Source: Amborella trichopoda (lineage: Eukaryota > Streptophyta > Magnoliopsida > Amborellales > Amborellaceae). Taken from it: a stretch of DNA of 64,000 nt. The position numbers and the translations under genes are program-made. The stretch lies in contig NW_006500103.1 of the NCBI RefSeq assembly GCF_000471905.2, forward strand, positions 2,903,273-2,967,272, in the 5' to 3' direction. A model generated the notes under the pieces. The model was not told where the DNA came from. It made no database searches and worked only from the letters and a program-made list of their open reading frames with translations. Positions within the stretch are counted from its first letter, which is position 1, and each line of letters starts with the position of its first letter. Shown one piece after another: positions 41,149 through 52,700 of this stretch.

Positions 41149-41745
41149 TCAAAACAACTTAAGGAACCCATATGTGGCTGCCATTGCTAGCCAACCACCA
41201 AAGAGCACACGCAAAGATGCTCGCCAGATCGATGAACCACCCAAGTGAGCACCTAGTGACCCAAACAACAGCAAAGTAAAGCTAGAGGCTCCAACAAGTG
41301 CTAGAACCCTGGCCACATAGTTTTGTACAAAAGCACCACATAGCAGAGGAACCAGAGCACCACACATAAATGACAGTGCAGATGCGGTGGCAGCTCGAAA
41401 GGGGTTCGGTAACGGGTCGTCTGCCTTATCACCATTGATCGTTCGAAGAGTTCCTTGACGCTCTCGCTCGAATGCTTGTATATCACGTTGTGTGTACACT
41501 GATACAAATTCTCCGATGGCCATGCTACTGGCTCCCGCAGCCAAAGCAGCGATTCCAGAAATAGCCACCGATCTAGCGTCTCCTCTCACGGCGCTGATGC
41601 CTAGCATTAGGGAAGTGGTGGAAACCAGGCCATCATTGGCTCCGAGAATCGCGGCCCTGAGCCATTGGCCTCGGGTCTTATAATTTGCATCGTTTGAAGG
41701 AGGGGGCTCAATGATGTGATCATGTGGCCCATGTTGTTGCTCCAT
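41149..41745 (-). CDS. Vacuolar iron transporter-like protein (VTL / nodulin-21 type)
   Basis: Intronless, 198 residues, starting at the only in-frame ATG (41745), with TATAAAG 63 bases upstream on the same strand (41807-41813). The protein fits the CCC1/VIT family: TM1 region RGQWLRAAILGANDGLVSTTSL with the conserved GxxDG-(L/I)-(V)-S(T) motif (D38), a second helix SGIAALAAGASSMAIGEFVSVYTQRD, then PNPFRAATASALSFMCGALVPL, a helix around VARVLALVGASSFTLLLFGSLGA, and the last helix LRVLFGGWLAMAATYGF. Like other VTLs it lacks the large cytosolic metal-binding domain of full VITs, the loop being only ~30 residues. VTLs transport Fe(II) or Mn(II) into the vacuole; the metal here is not predictable. 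Confidence 0.92.
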   Translation of the reverse strand: MEQQHGPHDHIIEPPPSNDANYKTRGQWLRAAILGANDGLVSTTSLMLGISAVRGDARSVAISGIAALAAGASSMAIGEFVSVYTQRDIQAFERERQGTLRTINGDKADDPLPNPFRAATASALSFMCGALVPLLCGAFVQNYVARVLALVGASSFTLLLFGSLGAHLGGSSIWRASLRVLFGGWLAMAATYGFLKLF

Positions 41746-43009
41746 GGCACCTATGCTCTTCTTAAAACAGCACAAGGAGTGTGTCAAGCACACTCCGAAC
41801 CTAGCTCTTTATACACAATGGAAAAGGTTTATGGTACCTTAACCAAAAATAATTAAGCATAATGTTAGTGGGGGATAGTGGGATGGAGATTTTATGGGAG
41901 GAAATTACCCCACTAATAAAACTAAGATTAGGACAAATGATATCTACAGGGGTTGAATGGATTGCTTAAAAAAGAAAATAAAAGTGAAGAGAAGAAGTGG
42001 GGAAGGAGAAGGTGGTACATGGGCCATGATCCACTATACATTCCATTAGATATCATATGGGCTATAGTGGTATGAATGGACGGGCTGGATGTTCTTTTGA
42101 TGCAGTGATTCTTGATTTCGACCATCCATCTAAGATAGAAACATGGCAAATATCCACGTGGACCGCACCTACATCACTTCAAAGAATTGGCCACTATCAA
42201 TGTTGGACCTCTCATCGGGTCCCAATCCGAAGCTGTAAATATTAGTATTTTAAATAACGGAATCGGGAGTAGATTTGGCCGCCTGATGATCCGAATTGCT
42301 TGTTTGACTCGAGGAGTCTTGTGTCGGACCAGGGAATTTAATAAAAATGGTGTTCTTGTTTGTTTTTTTGAAGAATCAGAGTCTTGGGTTATGTGGTTTT
42401 TCAGCCCGATCCGGTAAGTCCAAATCAAATATTTGATATGTTAAATTCTCATAAATATTAAGGAAAAAATCATTTAAGGTGTCGTAACCCCTCGCAATAT
42501 CATTAAAGTTAGCAATAATAAATAGTTCATCTTTTCAATTTTTATTTCACTCAAATACCTCCTTAAAAAATTATCTTAAAACACATATACTCAAAATTTG
42601 AAACCCTAAACAAGCAGAGACATTTTAGTAAATTGACTCGCCTAAGAGATCCCAACAAATAATGGGAGTACCCTTGCATATTCAAGGTGAGTCAAATTAA
42701 TGAAATATCCTTGTTTTTTAAGGTTCCGAACAAGAAACATAAGCAATTTGGATATTTTTAAAAATAATTGTTGAGGACGTATATGAGTGAGATGAAAATA
42801 AAAACATTAACTTTAAAAGCTAATTGGCGCCCACCTAAATGATTTTGTAAGGATCTAGGCTCTCAATTAATATTTTGCCCATATATTATGCAACGCATGT
42901 GTGTGTGACCACACGAGCCCATGTGGCTACATCGAGAGATAGAGATGAGCGATTATCATATTGAAGGTACTCTTTTTTTTCTTCTTCTTCGAGTTTTTCA
43001 TCCAAGTAT
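41746..43009. other. VTL 5' flank and intergenic
   Basis: After the VTL promoter region, open frames on both strands at 42170-42430 show no recognisable homology. No gene called. Confidence 0.45.
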
Positions 43010-43415
43010 GTTTTCTTCCGATAAGGGATGAAGTTTCTATAAACCCTAGGCTTTAGGAAAACAAAATAAAGCCTCACCTCAGATCTTTGTTCGGAAAGTA
43101 TATTTGGCAACGTAAATCTCTATAATGACTCTAAAATCAATTGTCAACACCAACAATAAAAATTTGAAACTCAAAAAATGTTATAGATCTTGCAGACCGT
43201 TGAACACTTATTTTTAGGGCAAAATAGACGATCTAGATAATCTAATACAATGACACTATTTTTAAAACTTGAAATCTTTTCTTTCTTTTTCACAGCCATT
43301 ATGTTTGAGCCAATATGATCGATTTAAAGATTTCCTATGCTTGAATTGTAATTTTCGATGAGTTATGAGGTGAAGCTTTAGTTCTTATTTTGCTAAGACT
43401 GCAGCCCTCTCAAAC
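43010..43415. mobile_element. MITE family A copy
   Basis: Words TCTAAAATCAATTGTCAACACC, TTGAACACTTATTTTTAGGG, AAAACTTGAAATC, GATCGATTTAAAGATTTCC and TTTTCGATGAGTTATGAGG match the family. The ends are near AGTTTCTATAAACCC and CTCTCAAACCTTTTTCC. Confidence 0.65.
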
Positions 43416-43616
43416 CTTTTTCCTTCAATGAGAGCCACTAACAATGATGGACACAAGTATGTGCCACTAACAATAATGTATCACTTATCATACAAATCAG
43501 ACATAAAAACTAATTATGAGTAGCCAAAAGGTGACAAAAGGAAGCCAAAACTAATGAAATAGAAAGAAAAACTTGTGCATCTCTCTATTTGGGTTTGATG
43601 AAATGTATAACAAAAT

Positions 43617-43998
43617 CATGGGTGCGGTTTCCATAAGGTGTCAACCTTACACAATTTCAGTAAGGCGTACCTCTAGATCTTGCTAAAAGATGTAGTTTTG
43701 GGTGCCAAAAACACTTATGATGGTAAAAAAATCTATTTTGAAATTTAAAGCTCCAAAATTAGTGAAGGACGAGCAGATCTATAAACACTAAATTTTTTTG
43801 AAAATAGATGGTCTAACGTGTTACAAGATTCACTGCTTTTAAGACTTAAAACAATATTTTTTTCTTCCATATACATTTCAAGTTTCGGATGATTAATTAT
43901 AAGGTTTCTCAACATCAAAACAACAATTTTAGCTGGATTTTTGAGGTTCACCTTATTTTCACAGTATAAGGTTCACACCTCATATAAATTTTTTCCTA
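43617..43998. mobile_element. MITE family A copy
   Basis: The left end GGTTTCCATAAGGTGTCAACC and right end CACACCTCATATAAATTTTT are inverted with mismatches. The interior has TAAGGCGTACCTCTAGATCTTGCT, AAGACTTAAAACAA and GGTTTCTCAACATCAAAACAAC. Confidence 0.7.
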
Positions 43999-45589
43999 AG
44001 ATCATTTACACGTAGTACAAAAAAGCCATAATCCAACTTTGGTCTTAATCCGACAATAAGACTTTGGTATTTACCTTCTGTAATATATTATTTTGTCCAA
44101 CTTGGCTAAATAAAACCATGGATACTGTGCTGTGTCCCTTATGCCCATAATAAACCAAGGCTCTCCTAATCTGTAGATAGGTTTTAGCGTGTTTTTTTTT
44201 TTGTTGTTGAAGAAATATCTAGTTTAGGTTTGAAAGATTAGAATCATAGCCTATACAAGAAAAGAGGAAACTCTACATGTCTCACATAGAGAGTATGTTT
44301 GTCTCGCCACTAGACATGAAGTTTTGTTTGTTTTTTGGGTAATTCAATGGAGAAGACATGTCCAGATCTATTTTTTCAAATAGTTTAGGAATTAGTTATT
44401 TTCAAATATTAATAAGGTGGTGTTAGTGGGAATGAAAACCACAACCTGATGACTAAGGTGTGGAGGTACTACCATCACGACCCCAACCCCTTTTCCAAGT
44501 AGACTTGAAGTTCCAATTGGGGTTTTCATGATATAGTAACATACCATTATTTAGATTCGCAAAAACATTGCTTTTTTTTTGCCAGTACAACCCCAATAAC
44601 CCATGGAAGCCTAAAAAGAAAAACCAAAGCACTCAAAATGGGTATTTTTCTTAGCCAACATATAAGCAGAAGTAGTCCCCTTCGGACATAAGAAGCATTT
44701 CCAAATTTGAGTGTGTTTTGGAAGGATGCAAATTAAAATTTGGAGAGATATTGATAAATGAAAGAACTAAATAAATGATCGTCGTAGTAACTTTGAGAGA
44801 GTTCTTTCTTTCTTGCTTTTTTTTCTTTTTTTTAAATGAAGATTATTAAATAGTATTAATAAAAGACATCGTGAGGTCTAACAAAAATATTACATAGAAC
44901 CATGGACCACCAATAACTGTGAGCGATCCCTCCTCTTCACAAGTAAATCAGCCTCCCCATTAACTTTTCTATAGACATGATTGTGGATACCATACACCAT
45001 CTACAAAATCAAGAATATGCAACCATAGCGATCGGAGCCGCCAAGGGAGTCTCACTTATTATGGCATTAACGAACCACATTTTGTGAATCCCTCTCCATT
45101 AACCATGTGTTATCTACACTCTTACATACAACTCAGCCTCATTAGCTTGTAACACAACCATAATGGTCTCTAATTAACCCTCTCATTCCAACTAGACTTG
45201 GGTTCCTAAAAGACCATCAAAATTCACTTGTTTTTAGCCATACCAAGAATTACTCCATTTAAGGAGGTTGTAAGCTAGTTTTGCATGCCACTATTCAAAC
45301 CACAAATAAATGAAACATTATTTATTTTTGGATTTAGGAATAAAAGTAAAGAATTTTTTTTTTTGTCAGTATCGTTAAAAACTTGGGGTTGTGCCCTTGA
45401 TTATGACACCTATTTTCAAGTTCGTCCGTTAAGGCAACTAGTGATAGAGGCTGGCCCATGGGCTTTTAGATTGGGTTTCAGGCTACATGTTAAGGTTAGT
45501 AGGCCGGGCCCAAGCCATGCTCGAGCTTTGTTGTCATGAATTTGAAACTAAAGTTTTTGGGCCTAGGTCTGCCTTTCACTGTTTCAGGT
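43999..45589. other. Intergenic, no gene recognised
   Basis: AT-rich; 45420-45540 has GGCCCATGGGC/GGCCGGGCCCAAGCC words like the GGCCC-rich elements. No coding-like frame. Confidence 0.45.
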
Positions 45590-46262
45590 GTTGTACGTGG
45601 AACCTCTAAACTCGATATGTTGAATTTTGGCAAATAAAGAACGAGAAATAAAGCATAAAACACATACCACAAAAATACACATATTTACGTAGTTCACCCT
45701 AGAAGGGCTACATCTACGGGCACGACAAATTGAAATCCACTATACCAATGAAAGTTACATCATATATTTTAGGACATAGAGTTACCTCTTTAAATATCGA
45801 TAGAAACACAGTCGAGCAAACTCTTTTAAACCGCTCTCCTTTCATTCTCTTTACTTCTGGCAATCATTACCGGCAACACCAGATCAAGACGCAAGAGCAT
45901 CGAGAAACTAACTTTCTCTATAACTAAAAAGGAAACCACCTAAAATATCAATAGGAACCGTTGCTCTATGACAAACAAGCCTTTCAATCTTTAGGAGTCT
46001 AAAAGAAGCAATATCACAATGTTTATTTCCATATGAAGTTTTTGGTATCAGAGACATATATGTGACCAATCATCAATGTATCAAAATGCTTCTACTACTG
46101 CTTAGGAAACTGTTTTAGGCCATACAATGACTCCTTCAACTTGTAGACATGGCCATCATTTTCTTTAACAATAAACCTTTATGACTGAGTCATATAAATT
46201 TATTTTTCTAATTCTCCATGAAGAAATGTAGTCTTGACATCAAACTGCTCTAATTTTAAATT
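45590..46262 (-). mobile_element. Ty1/copia-like element, decayed and internally deleted
   Basis: On the reverse strand 46250-46020 gives reverse-transcriptase residues: LEQFDVKTTFLHGELE, then stops, KENDGHVYKLKESLYGLKQ-(F)PKQ, and HFDTLMIGHIYVSD. Downstream, 45920-45619 looks like a copia LTR: GTGCCCGTAGATGTAGCCC, GTGAACTACGTAAAT, and ending GCCAAAATTCAACA. RNase H is missing between them, and in-frame stops show that the copy is dead. Confidence 0.75.
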
Positions 46263-46271
46263 AAATATCAG

Positions 46272-46299
46272 GCTGGACAAGTGTCATGGCTTGTCCAGC
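46272..46299. repeat. Perfect 10-base inverted repeat, hairpin
   Basis: GCTGGACAAG (46272-46281) and CTTGTCCAGC (46290-46299) around an 8-base loop. It sits at the edge of the copia fragment. Confidence 0.75.
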
Positions 46300-46499
46300 T
46301 GTACACTATCTTTGTTCTCTATCTAGCCAGTTGTAGCCTAGGAGTGTCACGATCGATTATGTCTTAGAGATTTGTATCCTAGGCGTTTAACACTTAAAAA
46401 AAAGCATGACGATCGCATGCCTCCAGCTTCCTTATATTTTTTGTTGTATTTGATTTTAAATCTCTCTCCCTGTAATTTTAAAACCAAACCTAAACCCCT

Positions 46500-47400
46500 C
46501 GGGTTTTGCTGAAACTAAGAAGATTGTTATGCATATATACTCCAAACCCAAAGTTAAACCTGCGAGGTTTAATTGGAATTAAGAGTATATCTAAGATATT
46601 TATTGAAAATGGATTTCGATCAAGGGGAGACTTTGCCAAAATTTTGTCACAAAGAAATCAGAAAAACCATATGGTTTTATGCATGAGATGGCTATTGGAG
46701 CTTCCATGGAGGCCATGAGTCACGATATCATGAGACTAAAACGCTTTAAAGAAGTAAATTTTAAGAGATTGCATACAGAGATCTGCTTCTCATTAGTAAC
46801 CTTGAGAGCAGATAATGTACTGAAGAAACCACGACCCTTTACGAGAATGAAAGTTGCCATTGTTGGGGGTGTTCTGTAACACACTCAACGGATCGTGAAA
46901 TGGCCATGAGTTCCCCTGCCTCAGAAGCTATGGTAATGATCTCTAAATGACAGAACTTTGCAATACCTTTGAAAGGATGAGACAAAGTCATATACCAAGA
47001 TTCATTAAAAGCAAAGGAAATGTCGGCTTCCGACGAGTTACAGTACTAGGTAGTGCTCTCATGGACAACTTGCACGGCCATGGACAGTGCTCTCATGGAG
47101 AACTTGAAAATTTAGAGGACTTGATATTATTAGTCGGTCATCAGGAGGCAGTTGCTAATCTTGATGATGCAACTTTAGAAGGTGTTAATGATGGGTTTTA
47201 GAGGATTTAAGAATCATAAGGGAAGCTTTTTGAAAAGCTGTTCGAGATGTTTGGAATTCTTTTAACTGAGATCGAGGAGGACCAACGGAAATTTATTAAA
47301 AAGTTATTAAAATCACACTTGTTTGGAGATTGTAACCCTGAATAAGAAACATATATTGATAATTTAAGAAACTTAAGTTTTTTGAGTTGAATGACCAAAA
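46500..47400 (+). pseudogene. Broken coding-like remnants, unidentified
   Basis: Several + strand frames of 60-85 codons follow each other in different phases: one with MEAMSHDIMRLKRFKEVNFK, one with SALMDNLHGHGQCSHGELENL and LVGHQEAVANLDDATLEGV, and one with EKLFEMFGILLTEIEEDQRK. Composition is closer to coding than the flanks, but stops and shifts break it and no start or splice pattern joins it. A 33-base direct repeat (GTGCTCTCATGGA(C/G)AACTTG) lies at about 47054 and 47087. I do not recognise the parent gene. Confidence 0.35.
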
Positions 47401-48499
47401 TACCTCTGATTGTTTTTGATTTGCATTCTTGAGCAAGTAGAGATTTGAAAATCTAGACCTATTTAACTAACTCCAGCCTAAAGACATAATTAATCAAGCT
47501 TGTTTAGGATTCCAACCCGGGAAAAGATTTTCTATTAAAATATCTTTTTTGAACAAGTGGGATTATTTAGGTTATTTGTTTCAAGAGACTTAGATGGAGA
47601 AATCAGTGAAATACCCTTACATTGGCGGTTGTAAACTTATAATAGAGGCAATTTTATATGTTCAAAAAATAATTGGGGAAGTTACAACTTTGTTGGCTAA
47701 TTAATTTAACTACCTCATTCATTTGTCGAGGTGGTTTGACTAATGTGTTAATATTTTCCTAGTAAATTATAATACTATTTGTTGAACGTCACTTCTATGG
47801 CAAGTATAGCTCAAGTCCCCAAGCTATCTTACAAAATTACTGTTGTAATTTTAAATTTATTTTTTAAATTTCATTACACTCGAATACTTCTTTTTAAAAA
47901 AATAAAATCTAAAATATTTTCAAATTGCTTTTGCTCATAATTGGGAACCCTTTAACAATCAAAGGTATTTTAGTAATTTGCCATTACTCGAATGGCATGA
48001 GCCCGCTGATTATGGCACCTCTGGTTGTTCAAGGTTTGAAATAAAAAAGAGTGAGTTCCATGGTACCAAACCTAAACAAAGATGATTATTATCATGTTTT
48101 GGCAATTCGGTGTTACTAACCTTGAGCTCAAATTGCTGAAAATAACCCTAAGTTCCTAATCTTCAAGTAATCACGATTTCTCAGCCCTTGGTATATGACC
48201 ACTTCAGTGAGTTTATGAGGTAAGGATAAATGAAAAATTTTTATCTGAATTATTTACTGAAAAAAATTGTTTTTCCTTCAAACATGTTTAAAGAATCTTC
48301 ATAATGTAACAGACTGGGTTTGGGCCGCATCTACCTGTCAATTATATAATGTTATGGCCGTTATAAAAGAGCAAAAAAGGTTTTTGCCCAAAAAACTGAA
48401 AAGGCAAGGTGAAAATCGTTAAGGACAAGGGGAAGTGAATAGTAAAAAGGAAACGGCAAAAAACTACAAGAAGGAAATCGGATACTACTGGGAAAGGTT
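47401..48499. other. Intergenic, no gene recognised
   Basis: AT-rich sequence without coding-like frames or a named repeat. Confidence 0.45.
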
Positions 48500-48840
48500 T
48501 CTATACTTCTTCAAGATCTATGCTTCCCCTAACATCCAGCCATCCAAGTAAGCCACCCACCTTTTGATCTTAGATCCGACTCTTTAAAGTTTTTTATTTT
48601 TTAGTTTTCTTATACAAATTGTATAAATATGAAATTTGGTATGTGTCATCTTCTCATTGGGGAGCACCTACAAAAAATATTAAAAATATTTTTCGATAAA
48701 ATATAATGACCAAAATACCTCTTGACTTTTTAGGGGTATTTTGGTTATTTTAGTTTATTGGAGTATTTGTTTTATATTTTTAACATATGCGGGTTTAATA
48801 GAAGATTGGACGCTTAAATTTTGAGAAATTGCTCCACCCC
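48500..48840. mobile_element. MITE family B, truncated copy
   Basis: It matches 38270-38600 over most of its length: TATACTTCTTCAAGATCTATGC, ATCCAGCCATCCAA, TTATACAAATTGTATAAATATG, CATCTTCTCATTGGGG, and GGGGTATTTTGGTTATTTTAG. The right end is absent. Confidence 0.7.
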
Positions 48841-49127
48841 GCAATCAAGCCAAGTAGCCCAGCGACAGACGTTGTGGAGCAATTAATATCCAAAAGTTTG
48901 GATTTGTCCATATTAATATGAGCCCCAAAAATTACTTCACAAAGCTTAAGAAAGAGCAAAATATTGAGCCGTTATATTACTGCAGTTGACGTTCCATTAT
49001 ATTATGTATGGAGGTGCAATTGACCATCCATTATATTATGTATAGAGATGCTCTTTCCGTGCCCCTTGCATTTATACAATAAGGTCACGGTATAACGACC
49101 GTTATTGTACTTTTCGCATCTTTTAGA

Positions 49128-49530
49128 CGACAATTTTTATATAAGGGCGAGGCTTTAAATAATTAAATAAAAGTGCACCTAAAATATCCACTAAAAAAAG
49201 GTTATTTTGATGTGTAAAAATCTTCAAATCGATTATTTCAACCTCAACATGCATGCATGGAAATGACAAAAAAATAGATTTCAAATCTTGAAAAAAAATC
49301 TATATTATAATATATGTATTTCTGGACTTCCAATTTTCAATATTTGTCAAACGTTCATACATTTACGCAATATGAGCTATTTTTAAAATTTTAAATTTTA
49401 TTATTAAATCTAAACATAAAGTATCAAGCCATCACAAAAATTTCTAACGCCGAAAAATATATTTCTATGCCATTTAAAAGTGCGCCTTACTTTGATTGGG
49501 CATCAGCCCCGTACAAACCGCAGCCTTAAG
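49128..49530. mobile_element. MITE family A copy, just upstream of SEC3A
   Basis: The left end is ATTTTTATATAAGGGCGAGGC. The interior has GTGCACCTAAAATATCC, AAAATCTTCAAATCGATTATTTC, ATTTCAAATCTTG and AAAAATTTCTAACGCCG. It ends around GTGCGCCTTACTTTGATTGGGC. It lies ~220 bases before the SEC3A start codon, so it may overlap the promoter. Confidence 0.65.
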
Positions 49531-49611
49531 ACATGACATTACTATAAAGTATCGCGTATTTTACATGTTTGAGCAATTTTTTAGTTCATTTTGAATCAGC
49601 ACGTAATAAAT

Positions 49612-49726
49612 TACTCTCTCTCTCTACCCGAGCTGTTATCACCTCGCTTCGTCTCCTTTACCGCGATAAATACGTGGAATCAAATGACCTGAAGAAAACT
49701 CTCTCTTTCTCTCTCTCTCTCTCGTA
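49612..49726 (+). promoter_or_regulatory. SEC3A leader with CT-rich tracts
   Basis: CTCTCTCTCTCT runs at 49614-49624 and 49699-49725 lie directly upstream of the start codon, as in many plant 5' leaders. No TATA box is clear. Confidence 0.4.
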
Positions 49727-49750
49727 TCAGGGACCTCAATGCTTGCGTCA

Positions 49751-52700
49751 ATGGCGAAAGGGGCAGCAGGTGGTGCAGAAGATGAGGAGCTTATCAGTGC
49801 AGCTGATGCTGCATTAGAAGGCTGCAAGGATAGGATCACAATGGCGATTAGAGTAGGCAAAAGCAGAGGAATTTGGGGTAAATCCGGCAGACTGGGTCGA
49901 CATATGTCGAAACCTAGGGTTTTGGCTCTCTCTAGTAAGTCTCAATGGCCTTTGTTCTTGGAAAATCGAGGGTTATTGGGGTTCTTTTTGGCTTTGATTG
50001 GCTTTTAATTTCTGAAAATTTGGGAAATTGCTGCTTATTTTTTTTCCTACTGTTGCTTTCTGTTGCGTTTGATGTTTGATTCGAGAGTTTCAAAGGACTT
50101 TTAAATGTGTGAAAGAAGAGTTAAGATTCATGAGATTAATTGTAGAATTCCTTGGATTTCTTGTGAGATGTACTTCTGAGCTCTGAGTGCTTTGTATCTT
50201 CCCTCTATTTGAGGACATATCATGAGATGATTCTTAGTATTGATTAATGTTTTCTTCTTCGTTCTATGCTTGTGTCATTATTCATAGATAAATGATCATG
50301 TAACTCTTTTGCTTTGCAGTTTGCTTATATCTCATTTTTGTATTATATACATTTTCTCTTTCAACTTTTACTGTAAAATTTCCTGGAAATTTGCACTATG
50401 GTGACTTAATAATTGACCATTTGGAGATCTGTTTTTTATGCTAATAATTAGTAAACACACTTCATATTCCTTTTTGAGAAATCATTTTAAAAATCTTCTT
50501 TAATCTGGTCTCTGGAAGCTTGATTCTGGAGCTTTTCAGTTATTTTCTTCGTTTATTTATTCATAGCAACCTTATTTTGTGCATCAAACAGTGAACAAGT
50601 ACCATTTCAGGGCCTCTGGCATACTATTTTTCTGAATCAGAGCTGTTTACTACTGATTACGAGTGAAAAATGGTATTAGGCCACAGGAATTTCAGCACAT
50701 GTTTGGCTATTTTTTTTGTTTTTGGTTCCAAGTTAATCTATTATAGGTACACACACAGAATAATTTCTATAAGGATCGTGCATATAGCTATAGTCTAAAA
50801 TGACCTCCAGAGCACATTTAGAGATGTTTTTTGGCCTGAAATATTGCGCAATATATCTGCTTTGAAAAAGTAGCCGTTTCACACACAAAAAAAACGAAAG
50901 AAATACTTTGAGTTATTGAAGCTCTAGATACACCACCAAATGGATGATCCATTTTCACCAAAAATGGCACTCATTTTCCCCGAGTTTTTGTTTGAGTCCA
51001 TTTTTATTTTTAAATTTCTGGTTGCCTAGATGACATCGAAATGTGTTAAAAATTTGGGGTCCAAAAGGACACTTGCTTTTGAGAGATGGAAAATCAAATT
51101 TTTTTTAATGTGCATGGATACATTAGTATTTGACTGGTTATTTCTTATTTTGCAGCCAAATTTTCTTCAAAGGGTCAAAGGACAAAAGCTTTCCTTCGTG
51201 TGTTGAAGTATTCTTCTGGTGGGGTTCTTGAGGTGATGGTTCTTGAGCTTATTGATGCTAAGGGGCAGTTTACCCATTTCTTTATGTTCTTATTCATGAA
51301 TATGTGGTGAGGCTTTTTCCCACATCTCGTGGGTTTTTGTATATTATACTTATACTTTAATATTATCTCACTTTTTCTTCAAAAAATATGGAACTGTTTT
51401 TTTGCTTCCAAATTTTATTTGGACAGGTGCACATTGAACTTTATCGAGGATTTCTTACAAGTTCTTAGAATTTATCAGTCAATCCTATGCCTTGACCTTT
51501 CCCTTTACATATCCCTTGAAAAACATTAGACCGTGTGTTTCAGATTTCTGCTGTTGGCTTCTTAGTTATGGTTAGTGGGACCCTGATGAGGATTTTTGGA
51601 GCTTTTGAGGCTTATTACAAGGGCATCCTCTCTGTATTTTTGTTAATTATTATTTGAAATGCACTTTCCTGTGATTGAAGGAGAGTTGGTGTTTTCCTAC
51701 CTCAAGGAACTACTGATATCATAGTCTTTTGCAAACCAACCTAAAAATAGGTAGAAAACCTGTGAATGATCATCAAATGCGAGTGTGTGGTTATTGGACA
51801 AACAAGTGGTCTGTGTGGTTTGTACACGTTGGTTGCTAAGTCAGATTGGCCTCTTCCTTTGTGATTCTCTGAGATTCATGGTCCTCATGGAGGTTGAGGA
51901 CTCTGGAGGAGGAAAATCGAGGGTCTTTGAGTGATTAAAATCCAGGGTCCCGAGCTAGAGTTGGAGGCTTCCTTGGATGAGTCTCCATAAAAACTTATGA
52001 TACAAATCCATGACTTTGGTCAGACTCACCCCAAATCTCAGTTTATTCATCTGGACCAGGCACCCTGCTAGGTTCAGATGACTTGAGTGAGTTTGAGCTT
52101 AAGTCCCCATATTTTTGGACTCTACTCTTGAGGATCTAGGCCCAGGTTTTGAGTCTTCATTTGTCTGCTGTGGTCTGGGTGGAATTCAAAGTGGTCTGGG
52201 TTAGGTTATGGGACCCTTTTCTGGAGTTTTGAGCCTTGACGTGTTGAATCTAGTTGTATTTAAAAAGTTAGGCTGGTAGTATTGCCCAGCATTCTATCTT
52301 TTAATTGAGGGTCCAGTTTCTCCTGTGATGAGAAACTCTAAACAATTCGTTATGATTGAGTGAGATTCTCTGAATGCAATATCAGCTGCAGGTTTGATTG
52401 TGTTCTTTGAAGAAGTCCTTGGCATCAATGTAACTATTCTAAGGTTTCCTATAGGTCCCAACCAATTAATTGATTTTATAGTGCTGACTGACTTTGATTG
52501 ATTACCTGATATTAAGTATGCTATTAACTGGTCTCCCTGGGTTTGTGGGTCATGAACTTTTACTTCTTTCTTTCATTAGCAAAGATATGCGGATGATTTT
52601 TGTTCCTTTGTAGCATGGTTAAATATTCTTCTACCCATTGTTTCCTTGCGTGCACATAGCCTGCAAAACTTTACAAGCTCAAGCACCTGTCAAAAGTGGA

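Noticed and set aside
42170..42430. Open frames on both strands upstream of VTL
   Set aside because: The two frames mirror each other, and neither shows a domain, a transit peptide or splice signals.
46043..46053. TGGTATCAGAG, identical to a copia primer-binding site
   Set aside because: It lies on the strand opposite to the copia coding direction and is the complement of codons for the VSDT segment of the reverse transcriptase, so the match is coincidental.
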